Source: Thalassospiraceae bacterium LMO-SO8 (lineage in GTDB: Bacteria > Pseudomonadota > Alphaproteobacteria > Rhodospirillales > Casp-alpha2). From it: a DNA stretch of 64,000 nucleotides. Shown here one piece after another: positions 1-8,330 of the stretch; positions within the stretch are counted from its first letter, which is position 1, and each line of letters begins with the position of its first letter. The stretch covers positions 1,612,001 through 1,676,000 of the forward strand of contig CP134226.1 of NCBI GenBank assembly GCA_031655335.1. Direction: 5' to 3'. The notes under the pieces are model-generated. The model made no database searches. It saw only the letters and a program-made list of their open reading frames with translations, and was not told the origin of the DNA. Position numbers and translations under genes: made by a program.

Positions 1-588
1 GGCGATCACCTGGGCCAATAGCTTGGCCGGGTGATCGAGCATACCGAAAGGGATGTAGAGCCGGCCGATTCGTGTCGGCACGCCGGTCCGTGCGGCAAGG
101 GTGCGGGCCCGTTCCGTCTCGGCCCGTTTGGACAGGCCATAAGGTGTTTCCGGTTCGCCGCTGTCGTCCTCGTGGTTGGCGTCGCCGCTGGGCGGGTACT
201 CGGCCGATGACCCGGTGATGATCACGCCGCCGCCTGTTTCCGCCATTGCGGCGAAGATCGCCTCCAGCGGCTGCACGTTCACGGTCCGGCCCATCGCCGC
301 ATCATAATCGGGTGAGGCGTAATCGGCGGCATGCCCCGCATGGTGGACCCAGACCGTCGGACGCACCCGGCCCGTGAGCGCCCTGACGGCGGTTCCGTCG
401 GTCACGTCAAGTTGCGCCAGGCCGGCACTTTGCGCGGCGAAATCCAGGCGTTGGGCGCGGATGCCGTCGTAGGCGTCGCGCGGCCTGCTATGGGTTGCCG
501 TCACGGCGTAACCCGCGTCGGCGAAGGCGCGCGCCAGATGCGCGCCGACGAAGCTGGACGTGCCGGTGATGATGGCGGTTTGGGTCAT
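1..588 (-). CDS. NAD-dependent epimerase/dehydratase, partial (3' end outside window)
   Basis: Extended SDR-family protein, cut by the left window edge after 196 codons. Visible features are the N-terminal Rossmann loop TGTSSFVGAHL near residue 9, a GSSAEYP strand, and a catalytic YGLSK Tyr-Lys pair with Tyr near residue 150. The ATG at 588 overlaps the stop of the RmlC-like gene (ATGA), so it belongs to the rfbF-rfbG operon. Inference: it is the 4-keto reductase or final epimerase acting on the CDP-4-keto-6-deoxyhexose made by the upstream genes. The SDR assignment is firm; the substrate is not. Confidence 0.8.
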   Translation of the reverse strand, partial: MTQTAIITGTSSFVGAHLARAFADAGYAVTATHSRPRDAYDGIRAQRLDFAAQSAGLAQLDVTDGTAVRALTGRVRPTVWVHHAGHAADYASPDYDAAMGRTVNVQPLEAIFAAMAETGGGVIITGSSAEYPPSGDANHEDDSGEPETPYGLSKRAETERARTLAARTGVPTRIGRLYIPFGMLDHPAKLLAQVIA

Positions 589-1028
589 TGCGCGGGCAGG
601 GCCCAGGAATAGGGAATGCGGTCCGTGTCGGCGGGCAGGGTGTCGGCTTCCGCCGGGTCGTGCGGGATGCTGGCGCAGTTGGCCAGGATCGCCGGCGCCG
701 CGCCCATGCAGGTGAACCCGGTCCACAATCCCGGCGGCACGGTGACCAGGGCATAGGTTTCGGGCCGATCGGGGCCGATCGTGATCTCGCGGATCATCCC
801 GGCATCCACGTCCGCGACGACCAATCGGATCGCCCCCGACACGCAGCACAAGCTCAAGGTCATCTCGCGGTGCCGCTTCCAGGCTTTCACGGCGCCCGGA
901 TTGACGATGGAAAAATAGATCTCGCCGAAACCGGCAAACTGAGGCGCGTCGGCGCGCAGCATGTGCATCACCGCGCCCCGTGCATCGGCGATGATCCTCA
1001 GCGGCGTCACGATGACGCCGCCGCTCAT
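585..1028 (-). CDS. RmlC-like dTDP/CDP-4-dehydro-6-deoxyhexose 3,5-epimerase family cupin
   Basis: A 147-residue cupin of the dTDP-4-dehydrorhamnose 3,5-epimerase family. It shows the characteristic NPGAVKAWKRH segment, a CVSG strand, a PPGLWTGF segment and a C-terminal IPYSW motif. The ATG at 1028 is chosen because it overlaps the rfbG stop as ATGA; a longer reading upstream is low-complexity Arg-rich shadow sequence. It follows RfbF and RfbG, so the likely substrate is CDP-4-keto-6-deoxyglucose, epimerised at C3 and/or C5 before reduction. The family is clear; the epimerised position is inference. Confidence 0.8.
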   Translation of the reverse strand: MSGGVIVTPLRIIADARGAVMHMLRADAPQFAGFGEIYFSIVNPGAVKAWKRHREMTLSLCCVSGAIRLVVADVDAGMIREITIGPDRPETYALVTVPPGLWTGFTCMGAAPAILANCASIPHDPAEADTLPADTDRIPYSWALPAQ

Positions 1029-2089
1029 CCGTCGGCCTTTTCGTACTCGGCGGTCTGTGCCCGGGTGACCTCGATCGGGTCGGCGCCGCCGTCCACGGCC
1101 TTGTACCATTCCACCGTGCGCGTGATGCCGGTCGCAAAATCCCAGCGCGGATACCAGCCAAGCCCGTCCTTTGCCTTGGTGCTGTCGAGCATCAGAAGTG
1201 TCGCTTCGTGCGGTGCGTTCGGGTCCTGCTCGACGCGGACGTCACCAGATCCCCAGACATCGACGGCGGTCTCGGCGAGATCCTGGACGGGACGCACGTT
1301 CTCGGCGTCGGGGCCGAAGTTCCATGCTCCTGCCGCCGCATCGTCGCCGGTGAACTGGCGGGCAGCGAGGGCGAGATATCCGGAAAGGGGCTCCAGCACA
1401 TGCTGCCATGGCCGGGTCGCCATGGGATTGCGCAGGATCACCGGATCGCCGGCGCGAAGGGCGCGGATGCAGTCGGGAACGATGCGGTCCATCGACATGT
1501 CGCCGCCACCGATCACATTGCCGGCGCGTGCCGTTGCGGCGACCAGACCGGCCCGCGCGCGGAAGAATGATTCCTGATAACCGCTGAAGACCAGTTCGAC
1601 CGCCCCCTTGGAGGCGGAGTAAGGGTCGGGGCCGCCCAGAAGGTCGTCCTCGTGATAGCCGCGCTCCCACTCCATGTTGCGGTAGCATTTGTCGGACGTG
1701 ATGAAGACAAGAGAGCGCACGGAAGGTGTGTGGCGCACGGCCTCCAGCAGGTTGATGCCGCCCGTGACGTTGGTATGGAACGTCTCGAGCGGTTCCGCAT
1801 AGCTCCGCCGCACCAGCGCCTGGGCCGCGAGATGGATGATGATCTCCGGCTTGGATTGATCCAACAGTTCGGCGACGGGATCAAAATGCCGGATGTCGAT
1901 GAAATGCTGGTCAATACGTTCGGCCAGGCGGAGTTGGTCGAACAGCGGCGCATCCGGTGCCGGCGGCAAGGCCAGGCCCGTGACGCTGGCGCCCAGGTCG
2001 GCCAACCAGGCGGACAGCCAGCTACCCTTGAACCCGGTCGAGCCGGTGATCAGAATCCGGCGATTCTTGAAAACGGAGAAATCTGTCAT
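1025..2089 (-). CDS. rfbG: CDP-glucose 4,6-dehydratase
   Basis: Extended SDR of 354 residues converting CDP-glucose to CDP-4-keto-6-deoxyglucose. Diagnostic RfbG segments are visible: TGSTGFKGSWL (about 15-25), the TSDKCYRN catalytic region (about 130) and DPYSASKG with the Tyr-Lys pair (about 155). Length matches the family. It lies 4 bp downstream of rfbF, which makes its substrate, and overlaps the RmlC-like gene by ATGA. No RfbH-type 3-dehydratase is found in the window, so a plain 6-deoxyhexose rather than a 3,6-dideoxyhexose is the simplest expectation. Confidence 0.95.
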   Translation of the reverse strand: MTDFSVFKNRRILITGSTGFKGSWLSAWLADLGASVTGLALPPAPDAPLFDQLRLAERIDQHFIDIRHFDPVAELLDQSKPEIIIHLAAQALVRRSYAEPLETFHTNVTGGINLLEAVRHTPSVRSLVFITSDKCYRNMEWERGYHEDDLLGGPDPYSASKGAVELVFSGYQESFFRARAGLVAATARAGNVIGGGDMSMDRIVPDCIRALRAGDPVILRNPMATRPWQHVLEPLSGYLALAARQFTGDDAAAGAWNFGPDAENVRPVQDLAETAVDVWGSGDVRVEQDPNAPHEATLLMLDSTKAKDGLGWYPRWDFATGITRTVEWYKAVDGGADPIEVTRAQTAEYEKADG

Positions 2090-2093
2090 CGGA

Positions 2094-2882
2094 TCAGGTA
2101 CCGCTCAGCCATGGCGCTTTTCCTGTTTCATACAGCTCATTGAGCAGCGCGTAGTCGCGGAAGGTGTCCATGCACTGCCAGAAACCGTCATGCCGGTACA
2201 TCATCATCTCTCCGGCGGCGGCGAGCCGGCGCATGGGCTCGGTTTCCAGCACCACGTCGTCACGTCCGCCGTCCAAATAATCGAACAGGCGGCGGTCGCA
2301 CACGAAAAACCCGCCGGAAATCCGCCCGCCCGTGGCTTGCGGCTTTTCGTTGAATTCGATGACGGCGCCCGTCTCGTCGTGTTCCATCTCGCCGAAGCGG
2401 CCCGGCGGGCGCACACCGCATACGGTCATCACCTTGCCATGGGATTTATGGAAGGCGGCCAATTCGGCGATGTCGACATCCGAGACCCCGTCGCCGTAGG
2501 TCAGCATGAAGGTCTCGTCGTCGCCGATATAGCGCTCGATGCGCTTGACCCGTGATCCGGTCAAGGTTTCCTCGCCGGTCTCCGCCATGGTCACGCGCCA
2601 ATCGATGGCGTTCTCGGCACCATGAAATTCCAAGGCCCGCTCGCGCGCGAAGTCGATGGTGAAGTCGGCGACGCGGGTCCGGTAATTGAGGAAGAAATCC
2701 TTGATCGCACCGCTTTTGTGGCCGAGGCAGAGGACGAAGTCCTTGTGCCCGGCGGCGGCGTACCCCCGCATGATATGCCACAGAATCGGGTAAGGACCGA
2801 TGGGGATCATGGGTTTGGGCAGATCGTCGGCCACGCCGCGGATGCGCGTACCCTTGCCACCGCAGAGAACTACCACTTTCAT
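2094..2882 (-). CDS. rfbF: Glucose-1-phosphate cytidylyltransferase
   Basis: Nucleotidyltransferase of 262 residues that makes CDP-glucose from CTP and glucose 1-phosphate. It opens with VVLCGGKGTR, the sugar-nucleotidyltransferase phosphate loop, followed by KPMIPIG and, near residue 120, TYGDGVSDV. Length and motif spacing are those of RfbF. It sits directly before rfbG, and its start overlaps the stop of the large upstream gene as ATGA. Cytoplasmic first step of the CDP-6-deoxyhexose branch. Confidence 0.95.
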   Translation of the reverse strand: MKVVVLCGGKGTRIRGVADDLPKPMIPIGPYPILWHIMRGYAAAGHKDFVLCLGHKSGAIKDFFLNYRTRVADFTIDFARERALEFHGAENAIDWRVTMAETGEETLTGSRVKRIERYIGDDETFMLTYGDGVSDVDIAELAAFHKSHGKVMTVCGVRPPGRFGEMEHDETGAVIEFNEKPQATGGRISGGFFVCDRRLFDYLDGGRDDVVLETEPMRRLAAAGEMMMYRHDGFWQCMDTFRDYALLNELYETGKAPWLSGT

Positions 2883-4762
2883 CGTTCCATCACCTTGTCT
2901 GTTGCGGGAGGTGCGAGAGAGCCGCGCGCGGCGCCCAGATCCAAAGCCGACAGAACCTCGGATACGTCGGCTGAGCTAAAGCAGTCAGCCAACGCGGCGT
3001 CGATCGCATCCGTCGAGGGCCACGCGGCCTCGTCCGCGAGGTCGTCCAGCGCGGCGCGAATTTCCGTGACGGTATAGAGCCGCCGGGACAGCCCATCGGG
3101 CAGTTTGTCGAAGGACAAGGCATGGTCGCGCTCGACATTGATCGCCCGTGCCCCGCTGGATACCGCTTCGAAGGCTGCGTTGGTATCGGTGTAGAGGATC
3201 GCGTCGGCCCCGCTCTTGAGAAGGTCTGCGATGGACTGTTCCGTGAACGTGACATGCGCTCCGGCCAGGCCCCGCATGTCGAGGAATCGGCGGATGTCGT
3301 CACGGAACGGCGGTTGGGTCGCAGGATGGAAGTTGACCAGCAAGGACCATTCGCCGCCGGCCGCCGCGGCCGCCGCCTTGGCGACCAGTTCGCAGCATTC
3401 CTGAAAATCCACGCCGGTGGCGGCGATCAGTCTGCCGTGCGTGCCCGTGCCCGGCACGCGCTGAAGGATGAACGAGCCCTCGCGCCACAGTCCCGCATCG
3501 ATGACGCGCGTCTGTGGCGCACCTGTCGATGCCAGTTGTCGGCGGCTGCGCGCACCATGGGTGAAAACGACGTCGGGCCAGCGGCCATCCGCAATTTCCG
3601 TCCGCGACGGCAGCATGTTGAGATACATCTTGGAAAACGGCGATTGGTGGAACCCGGCGATCCGCGTCTGCGGCAGGGCGTGGCGCAATCCGGACCGCAG
3701 TCCTTTTTCCCAGGTTTGATTCTCGTATACATGGCAGACCGCTTTCGGGCGGCAGCCGTGTCGGGCGAGGAAGGGGCCGACCTCGACCAGCAGGCGCGCA
3801 TTCACGGCGCGCCAATCGAATCGTTCGCGGTTCAGCACCATGTCGGCGACCGCGGCAAGCCGATGTCCGGCGACGGCCATGTCCGGTTTGGCGCGGGCGC
3901 GGCCCCGCATCCCCGTCACGGCGGCGCGCCACAGCGCGCCCAAGGTCACGGCATCGTCGGCCAGCATCACGGCCTCGTTGTTGGCGGCCGCATCATTTTG
4001 AATCGTGTCCCCGTCGTAAACCCAATCGAGCGGCAGGGCGACATAGCCGACCTTCAGGCCTGCGTCGCGAAGCCGGCGGGGGAGTGCGCCCATGTAATGG
4101 GCGGTGTCGCGCGTGCCCTGGCGCGGGAAATCGCCGGGCGCGGTCCATGCGGCCAACAGCACGTCGCAGGCGGCCAGTCTTTTCAGGTCGAGCGGATGAC
4201 GCCGCCTGAGGGCCTGCAGCCGACGCAGCCGCCCGGCCCGGCGCAAGGCGGTCCGGGCAAACCGAAGGGCGGCGATGCCCTGGCGGCCGATATGCCCGAT
4301 GCCGCGCGACAGGGCCCTCGGGCCGACCCAGGAAACGGCCGCACCCCGGCGCGTACCCTCGTCAACCAGCAGGCGGGCGAGGTCGCATGCCTCGACCATG
4401 AATAGATGAATGCCGCCGTCTTCCAGGCATTCGCCGAACAGCACCATGCGGCAGCATTCGACCGTGAAGGTAGATGACAGGGGACCCCGTTCCGCCATGT
4501 TGCGGCTTTCCCACCACTCCCAATCGTCGATGCGGAACTGGTCGGCAAGATTGACGAAGGCATCGGTGTTGCGTTCGGCGATCTCGTTCAGGCGCTGGCC
4601 GGTGTTTCCCCAGACGACCGTCGTGGGCAGCCGGTCACGCAGTGCGCAGTAGCGTGCGTGATCGTCGCCGAAGTACCACGCGGTTGCCGCCGAGATATCG
4701 CCCGCCGCGGACGGGTTGTCGGCAAGCCGTCGGGCGTCGGCAATGATAATCTTTGCGCTTAT
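2879..4762 (-). CDS. Large surface-carbohydrate / glycosyltransferase-like protein with a non-canonical start (possible start loss)
   Basis: The first ATG is at 4498 (539 residues), but the same frame stays open upstream for 88 more codons to 4762 and encodes protein-like sequence (AKIIIADARRLA, then YFGDDHARYC, then TTVVWGNTG). No in-frame ATG, GTG or TTG exists there. The frame meets the upstream TAA stop as ATAA, so ATA at 4760-4762 sits where an ATG would in an ATGA overlap. The C-terminal half looks like a GT-B-type fold (HQSPFSKMY, PDVVFTHGARS, ILYTDTNAAFEAVSSG). It resembles TIGR04326-type surface-carbohydrate proteins from recall only. Role is probably transfer or assembly of a sugar made nearby. 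Either initiation is unusual or the product starts internally and lacks its N-terminus. Confidence 0.55.
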   Translation of the reverse strand: MSAKIIIADARRLADNPSAAGDISAATAWYFGDDHARYCALRDRLPTTVVWGNTGQRLNEIAERNTDAFVNLADQFRIDDWEWWESRNMAERGPLSSTFTVECCRMVLFGECLEDGGIHLFMVEACDLARLLVDEGTRRGAAVSWVGPRALSRGIGHIGRQGIAALRFARTALRRAGRLRRLQALRRRHPLDLKRLAACDVLLAAWTAPGDFPRQGTRDTAHYMGALPRRLRDAGLKVGYVALPLDWVYDGDTIQNDAAANNEAVMLADDAVTLGALWRAAVTGMRGRARAKPDMAVAGHRLAAVADMVLNRERFDWRAVNARLLVEVGPFLARHGCRPKAVCHVYENQTWEKGLRSGLRHALPQTRIAGFHQSPFSKMYLNMLPSRTEIADGRWPDVVFTHGARSRRQLASTGAPQTRVIDAGLWREGSFILQRVPGTGTHGRLIAATGVDFQECCELVAKAAAAAAGGEWSLLVNFHPATQPPFRDDIRRFLDMRGLAGAHVTFTEQSIADLLKSGADAILYTDTNAAFEAVSSGARAINVERDHALSFDKLPDGLSRRLYTVTEIRAALDDLADEAAWPSTDAIDAALADCFSSADVSEVLSALDLGAARGSLAPPATDKVMER

Positions 4763-5721
4763 GGCGTTTGTCCCCGGGCCACGGCGATCGGATCGCCCGC
4801 GTTGTCCAGCCCGTCGATGGCGGCCATGCCCATGGCCAGGATGGCTTCTTCCGTGCTGCCGCCGATGTGCGGCGTGGCGAGGAAGTTGTCGAGGCCGATC
4901 AGCGGATTGTCGGTCGGCGGTTCGGCGGCGAACACGTCGAAGGCGCCGGCGCCCAGGCGGCCGGACCGAAGCTCCGACGCCAGCGCCGCTTCGTCGACGA
5001 TGGACCCGCGCGCGGTGTTGATCAGGATCGCACCCGCCGGCATGCGGGCCAGTTCGGCAGCGCCGATCAAGCCGCGTGTGCTGTCATCGAGGGGCAGGTG
5101 GATGGAGACGACGGCGCTTCTTTCCAAAAGATCTTCGAGGCTTGTCATTTCGACACCGACCTGCGCGCAGAAACCCTTATCGGTGACGATGTCGTGGGCC
5201 AGGACGCGGCAGTCGAACGCGCGCAGTAGGGTCGCCAGATCTTTGCCGACATGGCCGAGCCCGATGATGCCGACCGTGCGCCCGCTCAGCTGGCGCCCGG
5301 ACACCTGCCGCCATCCGCCGCCGGTCACCAGGGCGAGGGATTCCGGCACGCGGCGGATCAGGGAAAGGGCGAAACCGAGCGCCAGTTCAGCGACGGCGCG
5401 GCGGTTGACTCCGGCGGTCCAGCCCAGTTTCACGCCGTGCGCCTGCATGGCGGAAAGGTCGATCATGTCGAGCCCGACGCCGTACTTGCCGATGACGCGC
5501 AGTTCCGGCACGGCGTCGAACACGGCGGCATCGAGCGGCTCCAGCGCGGTGATCGCTTTTTCATGACCCTTCAGGAACCGGATCAGGGCGTCGCCGCGCA
5601 GGCTCGCGCCCGTGTCGTTGAAGGTCGTGTTCGGATAGCGCGCCAGGAGTGCCTGGCGCAGCTCCGGGTGCTTGGAAAACGACCGGGAGGTGACGGCGAC
5701 GGGGATGCTGTTGGGGGTCAT
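4759..5721 (-). CDS. D-isomer-specific 2-hydroxyacid dehydrogenase (phosphoglycerate dehydrogenase-like)
   Basis: A 320-residue NAD-dependent D-2-hydroxyacid dehydrogenase. The nucleotide loop GIIGLGHVGK lies near residue 150. The catalytic triad is visible as Arg in NTARGSIVD, Glu in FAAEPP and His in TPHIGGST. It has no C-terminal ACT domain, unlike housekeeping SerA. Its start overlaps the stop of the AroB-like gene (ATGA). In this cassette it probably oxidises or reduces a sugar-acid or cyclitol intermediate rather than serving serine synthesis; that is inference. Confidence 0.85.
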   Translation of the reverse strand: MTPNSIPVAVTSRSFSKHPELRQALLARYPNTTFNDTGASLRGDALIRFLKGHEKAITALEPLDAAVFDAVPELRVIGKYGVGLDMIDLSAMQAHGVKLGWTAGVNRRAVAELALGFALSLIRRVPESLALVTGGGWRQVSGRQLSGRTVGIIGLGHVGKDLATLLRAFDCRVLAHDIVTDKGFCAQVGVEMTSLEDLLERSAVVSIHLPLDDSTRGLIGAAELARMPAGAILINTARGSIVDEAALASELRSGRLGAGAFDVFAAEPPTDNPLIGLDNFLATPHIGGSTEEAILAMGMAAIDGLDNAGDPIAVARGQTP

Positions 5722-6797
5722 GCGGCGCGGACGTCTTCCAGAAATGTCCGGCAGGCCGTTTTGAATTCATCGTCCGCCGCGTGAGTCACCTTGGCGACGC
5801 GGCCGTCGGGGCCCGGCAGGATCATGGTGACGGACCCCGATCCGGTGTTCTTCTTATCCTTCAAGATTGCGTCGAGGAACGGATCGAAGGGCACCCGGTG
5901 GGATTGGAAGCCGTCGTAATTCGCCGCCAGGGTCGGGTGCAGGCGGCGGAAGTGATCTTCCGTGCCGTCGCCGATGCGCGACGACACGAAATTCGCCATG
6001 TCCATACCGATGGTCACGGCGATGCCGTGGGGGATGGCGAAATCCGTCGCCGCCTCGATGGCGTGACCGAAGGTGTGGCCGTAATTGAAGATGTTGCGGG
6101 GACCGCGGTCGAATTCGTCGTCTTCGATGTAGGCTTTCTTGATTTCCAACGCCCGGCGGACGTAGCGCAACATCAGGTCCGGCTCGCTGAACAGGCGGTC
6201 GTAATCGGTGGCCAGGGCGGCGAAACTGTCGGGCCCGTCGATGGCGTGCACCTTCAATATCTCGCCGATGCCGGAGCGCACGTCGCGCGGGTCGAGCGTG
6301 TCCTGAAACGCCACGTCGAGATAGATCGTCCGAGGCGGGGTGAATGTGCCGAGGATGTTCTTGGCCGACGCCGAATTGATCGAGCTTTTCGAGCCGATGC
6401 AACTGTCCGCCTGGGCCAGCAGTGTCGTCGGGCAGAACGCCCAGTCGACGCCGCGCAGCATGGTCGCGGCGAGAAAGCAGGTGGTGTCCTGAATGATCCC
6501 GCCGCCGATGGCGACCAGCAGATGGTCGCGCCGGATGCCCTTGCCGACCAGATGGTCGACGTAGGCGGGAAATTTTTCCAGCGACTTGTTGGTCTCGGTG
6601 GCTTCCAGGCGCAGGACCGACGGCCCGGCCAGGAGCGGCGCCAGCCGGTCTGTGTGCAGCGCCGCGACCCGTTCGTCGACGATCACATGCAGCGGCCGGC
6701 CGCCGGCCGCAAGGGCGGTCAATCCGCTGCGGGCATCATCCCCGAACAGAACGTCGTAAGGGCCCTTGTGGGATTGGATCGTGAGCGTGTCAGACAT
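5718..6797 (-). CDS. AroB-like sugar-phosphate cyclase (3-dehydroquinate synthase superfamily)
   Basis: The 359-residue protein belongs to the DHQ synthase superfamily. Metal ligands are in place: Glu in SGIGEILKVH, His in NYGHTFGHAIEA and His in IPHGIAVTIGM. The NAD loop reads GGGIIQD where typical AroB has GGGVIGD, and GSKSSIN replaces the usual GGKTAVN, so this is a divergent paralogue rather than a routine shikimate enzyme. The ATG at 6797 gives an 8-bp overlap with the SDR gene; an earlier ATG at 6833 would add a Ser-rich stretch. Known relatives cyclise DAHP, sedoheptulose 7-phosphate or glucose 6-phosphate. The neighbouring KdsB-like, HisC-like and oxidoreductase genes suggest a carbocyclic or modified sugar. 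Confidence 0.8.
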   Translation of the reverse strand: MSDTLTIQSHKGPYDVLFGDDARSGLTALAAGGRPLHVIVDERVAALHTDRLAPLLAGPSVLRLEATETNKSLEKFPAYVDHLVGKGIRRDHLLVAIGGGIIQDTTCFLAATMLRGVDWAFCPTTLLAQADSCIGSKSSINSASAKNILGTFTPPRTIYLDVAFQDTLDPRDVRSGIGEILKVHAIDGPDSFAALATDYDRLFSEPDLMLRYVRRALEIKKAYIEDDEFDRGPRNIFNYGHTFGHAIEAATDFAIPHGIAVTIGMDMANFVSSRIGDGTEDHFRRLHPTLAANYDGFQSHRVPFDPFLDAILKDKKNTGSGSVTMILPGPDGRVAKVTHAADDEFKTACRTFLEDVRAA

Positions 6798-7509
6798 TGG
6801 TGAAGCCGCCGTCGATGATGATGGATTGACCACTTATATAGGTGTTGTCCGGCCCGGCCAGCCAGGCGACCAGGGCGGCGATTTCCTCGGGCTTTCCGAC
6901 GCGCTTCATGGGCACCTGGGCGGCGAGGTCCGCCATCCCCTGTTCACCCAGAACGGTGCGCGTCATCTCCGTGTCGATGAAGCCGGGAGCGACGCAGTTG
7001 GCGAGGATGCCGTCGGCCGCGACTTCCGCCGCCAGCGCCTTGGTCATGCCGTCGATCGCGAACTTGCTTGCCGAATAGGACGCGCGCTCCGCCTTCGAAA
7101 TCGCGCCCCAGATTGACGCGATGTTGACGATGCGGCCGCCGCCCCGCGCGCGCATGCCGGGAATGACGGCCCGGCACAACATCATCGGCGCGGTCACATT
7201 GACCTGCTGGATGGCGGCGAAGTCGGCGGGATCGATCTCGGCGAAGGGGGCGATCTTGTTGATGCCGGCGTTGTTGATCAGGATATCGAGGTCCAGCGCC
7301 GTGACCGTATCCGCGAAGGCGGCCGTCGCCGCGGCATCCAGGAAATCGCAAGCGAGATAGGCCGTGCCCGGCGGCGGCGTGCCGCCGGATTTGGTCCCGG
7401 TCACCGTCACATCCGCACCGTCGGCGGCAAGGCGTTCGGCGATGGCGCGGCCGATGCCGCGCGTGCCGCCGGTGACCAGGGCCTTACGTCCGGTAAGAGG
7501 TTGGGGCAC
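6790..7509 (-). CDS. SDR-family oxidoreductase (FabG-like)
   Basis: Classical short-chain dehydrogenase/reductase of 239 residues. It shows the cofactor loop TGGTRGIGRAI, the structural NNAG motif, catalytic Ser in NIASIWG and YSASK with catalytic Tyr and Lys, ending in the common GQSIIIDGG motif. It lies 22 bp after the KdsB-like gene and overlaps the AroB-like gene by 8 bp, so it is in the same transcript. Likely role is stereospecific ketone reduction on a cyclitol or sugar intermediate. A fatty-acid role is unlikely from context but cannot be excluded. Confidence 0.85.
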   Translation of the reverse strand: MPQPLTGRKALVTGGTRGIGRAIAERLAADGADVTVTGTKSGGTPPPGTAYLACDFLDAAATAAFADTVTALDLDILINNAGINKIAPFAEIDPADFAAIQQVNVTAPMMLCRAVIPGMRARGGGRIVNIASIWGAISKAERASYSASKFAIDGMTKALAAEVAADGILANCVAPGFIDTEMTRTVLGEQGMADLAAQVPMKRVGKPEEIAALVAWLAGPDNTYISGQSIIIDGGFTNV

Positions 7510-7531
7510 GTTCAGGCTCCTTCCGTGCGGA

Positions 7532-8299
7532 TCAATAGGTGCCCCATAGCGGATCTTCCTTCATCGCCGCTTCGACGCGGGCGGCGTCTTCGCGGGAGTC
7601 GACGGAATAGGATTTGCGCCACGGATAATGAGCGACCTTCTGGATGTAGCCGTTGTCCATGATGCGATTGCTGTCGCAGGCCTCGACCAGTTCCAGGGGT
7701 GATTCCGGCAAGTTCGTGAAGGTCTGCAGGAAGTGCCAGCGGAAGGCGAAGATGCCGTAGATGCGCACAGCACCCAGTTCCGGCGAGAATTCCTTGCAAT
7801 AGGGGATCGGCGTGCGCGAGGTGTAGAGCACGTCGCCGCGCAGGTTCCACACCACCTTCAGGGCGTTCGGATCGCGATAGGTTTCTTCGTCCCGAATCGC
7901 CATCGCCAGCAAGGTACAATCAGCCTTGGGGTCATCCAGCAGCGGCCGGTAGGACGCTTCGATCATGTCCGGCTGCATCATCGGTTCGTCGCCCTGGACG
8001 TTGATGACGATGTCGTCGGGCGCCAGGTCGATGCCGCAGTTCGCGGCTGCCTCCGCCACGCGGTCGAGCGCGCGGGTATGGGTGTCGGCGGTCATGATGA
8101 CGGGCGCGCCGAAATCCTTGGCGGCATCGGCGATTTCCTGGTCGCAGGTGGCCAGGAACAGGCCGTCGAACTTGTCGAATTTCTTGGCGCGCTGATAAAC
8201 GTGCTCAACAAGGGGACGGCCCAGAATCTTGAACAAGGGTTTTCCGGGAAACCGCGACGCCTTCATGCGCGCGGGTACGATGCCGATGATTTTTGGCAT
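7532..8299 (-). CDS. KdsB-like CMP-sugar synthetase (3-deoxy-manno-octulosonate cytidylyltransferase family)
   Basis: A 255-residue cytidylyltransferase with the KdsB signature: IVPARMKASRFPGKPL at the N-terminus, HVYQRA, ATCDQEI, and INVQGDEPMM near residue 98. The ATG at 8299 is chosen because a GGAG ribosome-binding site precedes it by 6 nt; an alternative upstream start adds MTRTETF. KdsB activates Kdo, and paralogues activate Kdo8N or other ulosonates as CMP-sugars. Placed among AroB-like, HisC-like and Gfo/Idh genes, this copy probably activates an unusual acid sugar or carbocycle rather than lipid A-core Kdo. Confidence 0.85.
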   Translation of the reverse strand: MPKIIGIVPARMKASRFPGKPLFKILGRPLVEHVYQRAKKFDKFDGLFLATCDQEIADAAKDFGAPVIMTADTHTRALDRVAEAAANCGIDLAPDDIVINVQGDEPMMQPDMIEASYRPLLDDPKADCTLLAMAIRDEETYRDPNALKVVWNLRGDVLYTSRTPIPYCKEFSPELGAVRIYGIFAFRWHFLQTFTNLPESPLELVEACDSNRIMDNGYIQKVAHYPWRKSYSVDSREDAARVEAAMKEDPLWGTY

Positions 8300-8330
8300 G
8301 AATGTCTCCGTTCTGGTCAATTCTTAATCG

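Noticed and set aside
588-1577. Long plus-strand ORF of 329 codons over the left edge genes
   Set aside because: It lies antisense to the RmlC-like and rfbG genes, is rich in Arg, Gly and Ala and shows no family motif; the minus-strand proteins are unmistakable.
3122-4405. Plus-strand ORF of 427 codons
   Set aside because: Antisense shadow of the large gene ending at 2879 in GC-rich DNA; low-complexity composition and no recognisable domain.
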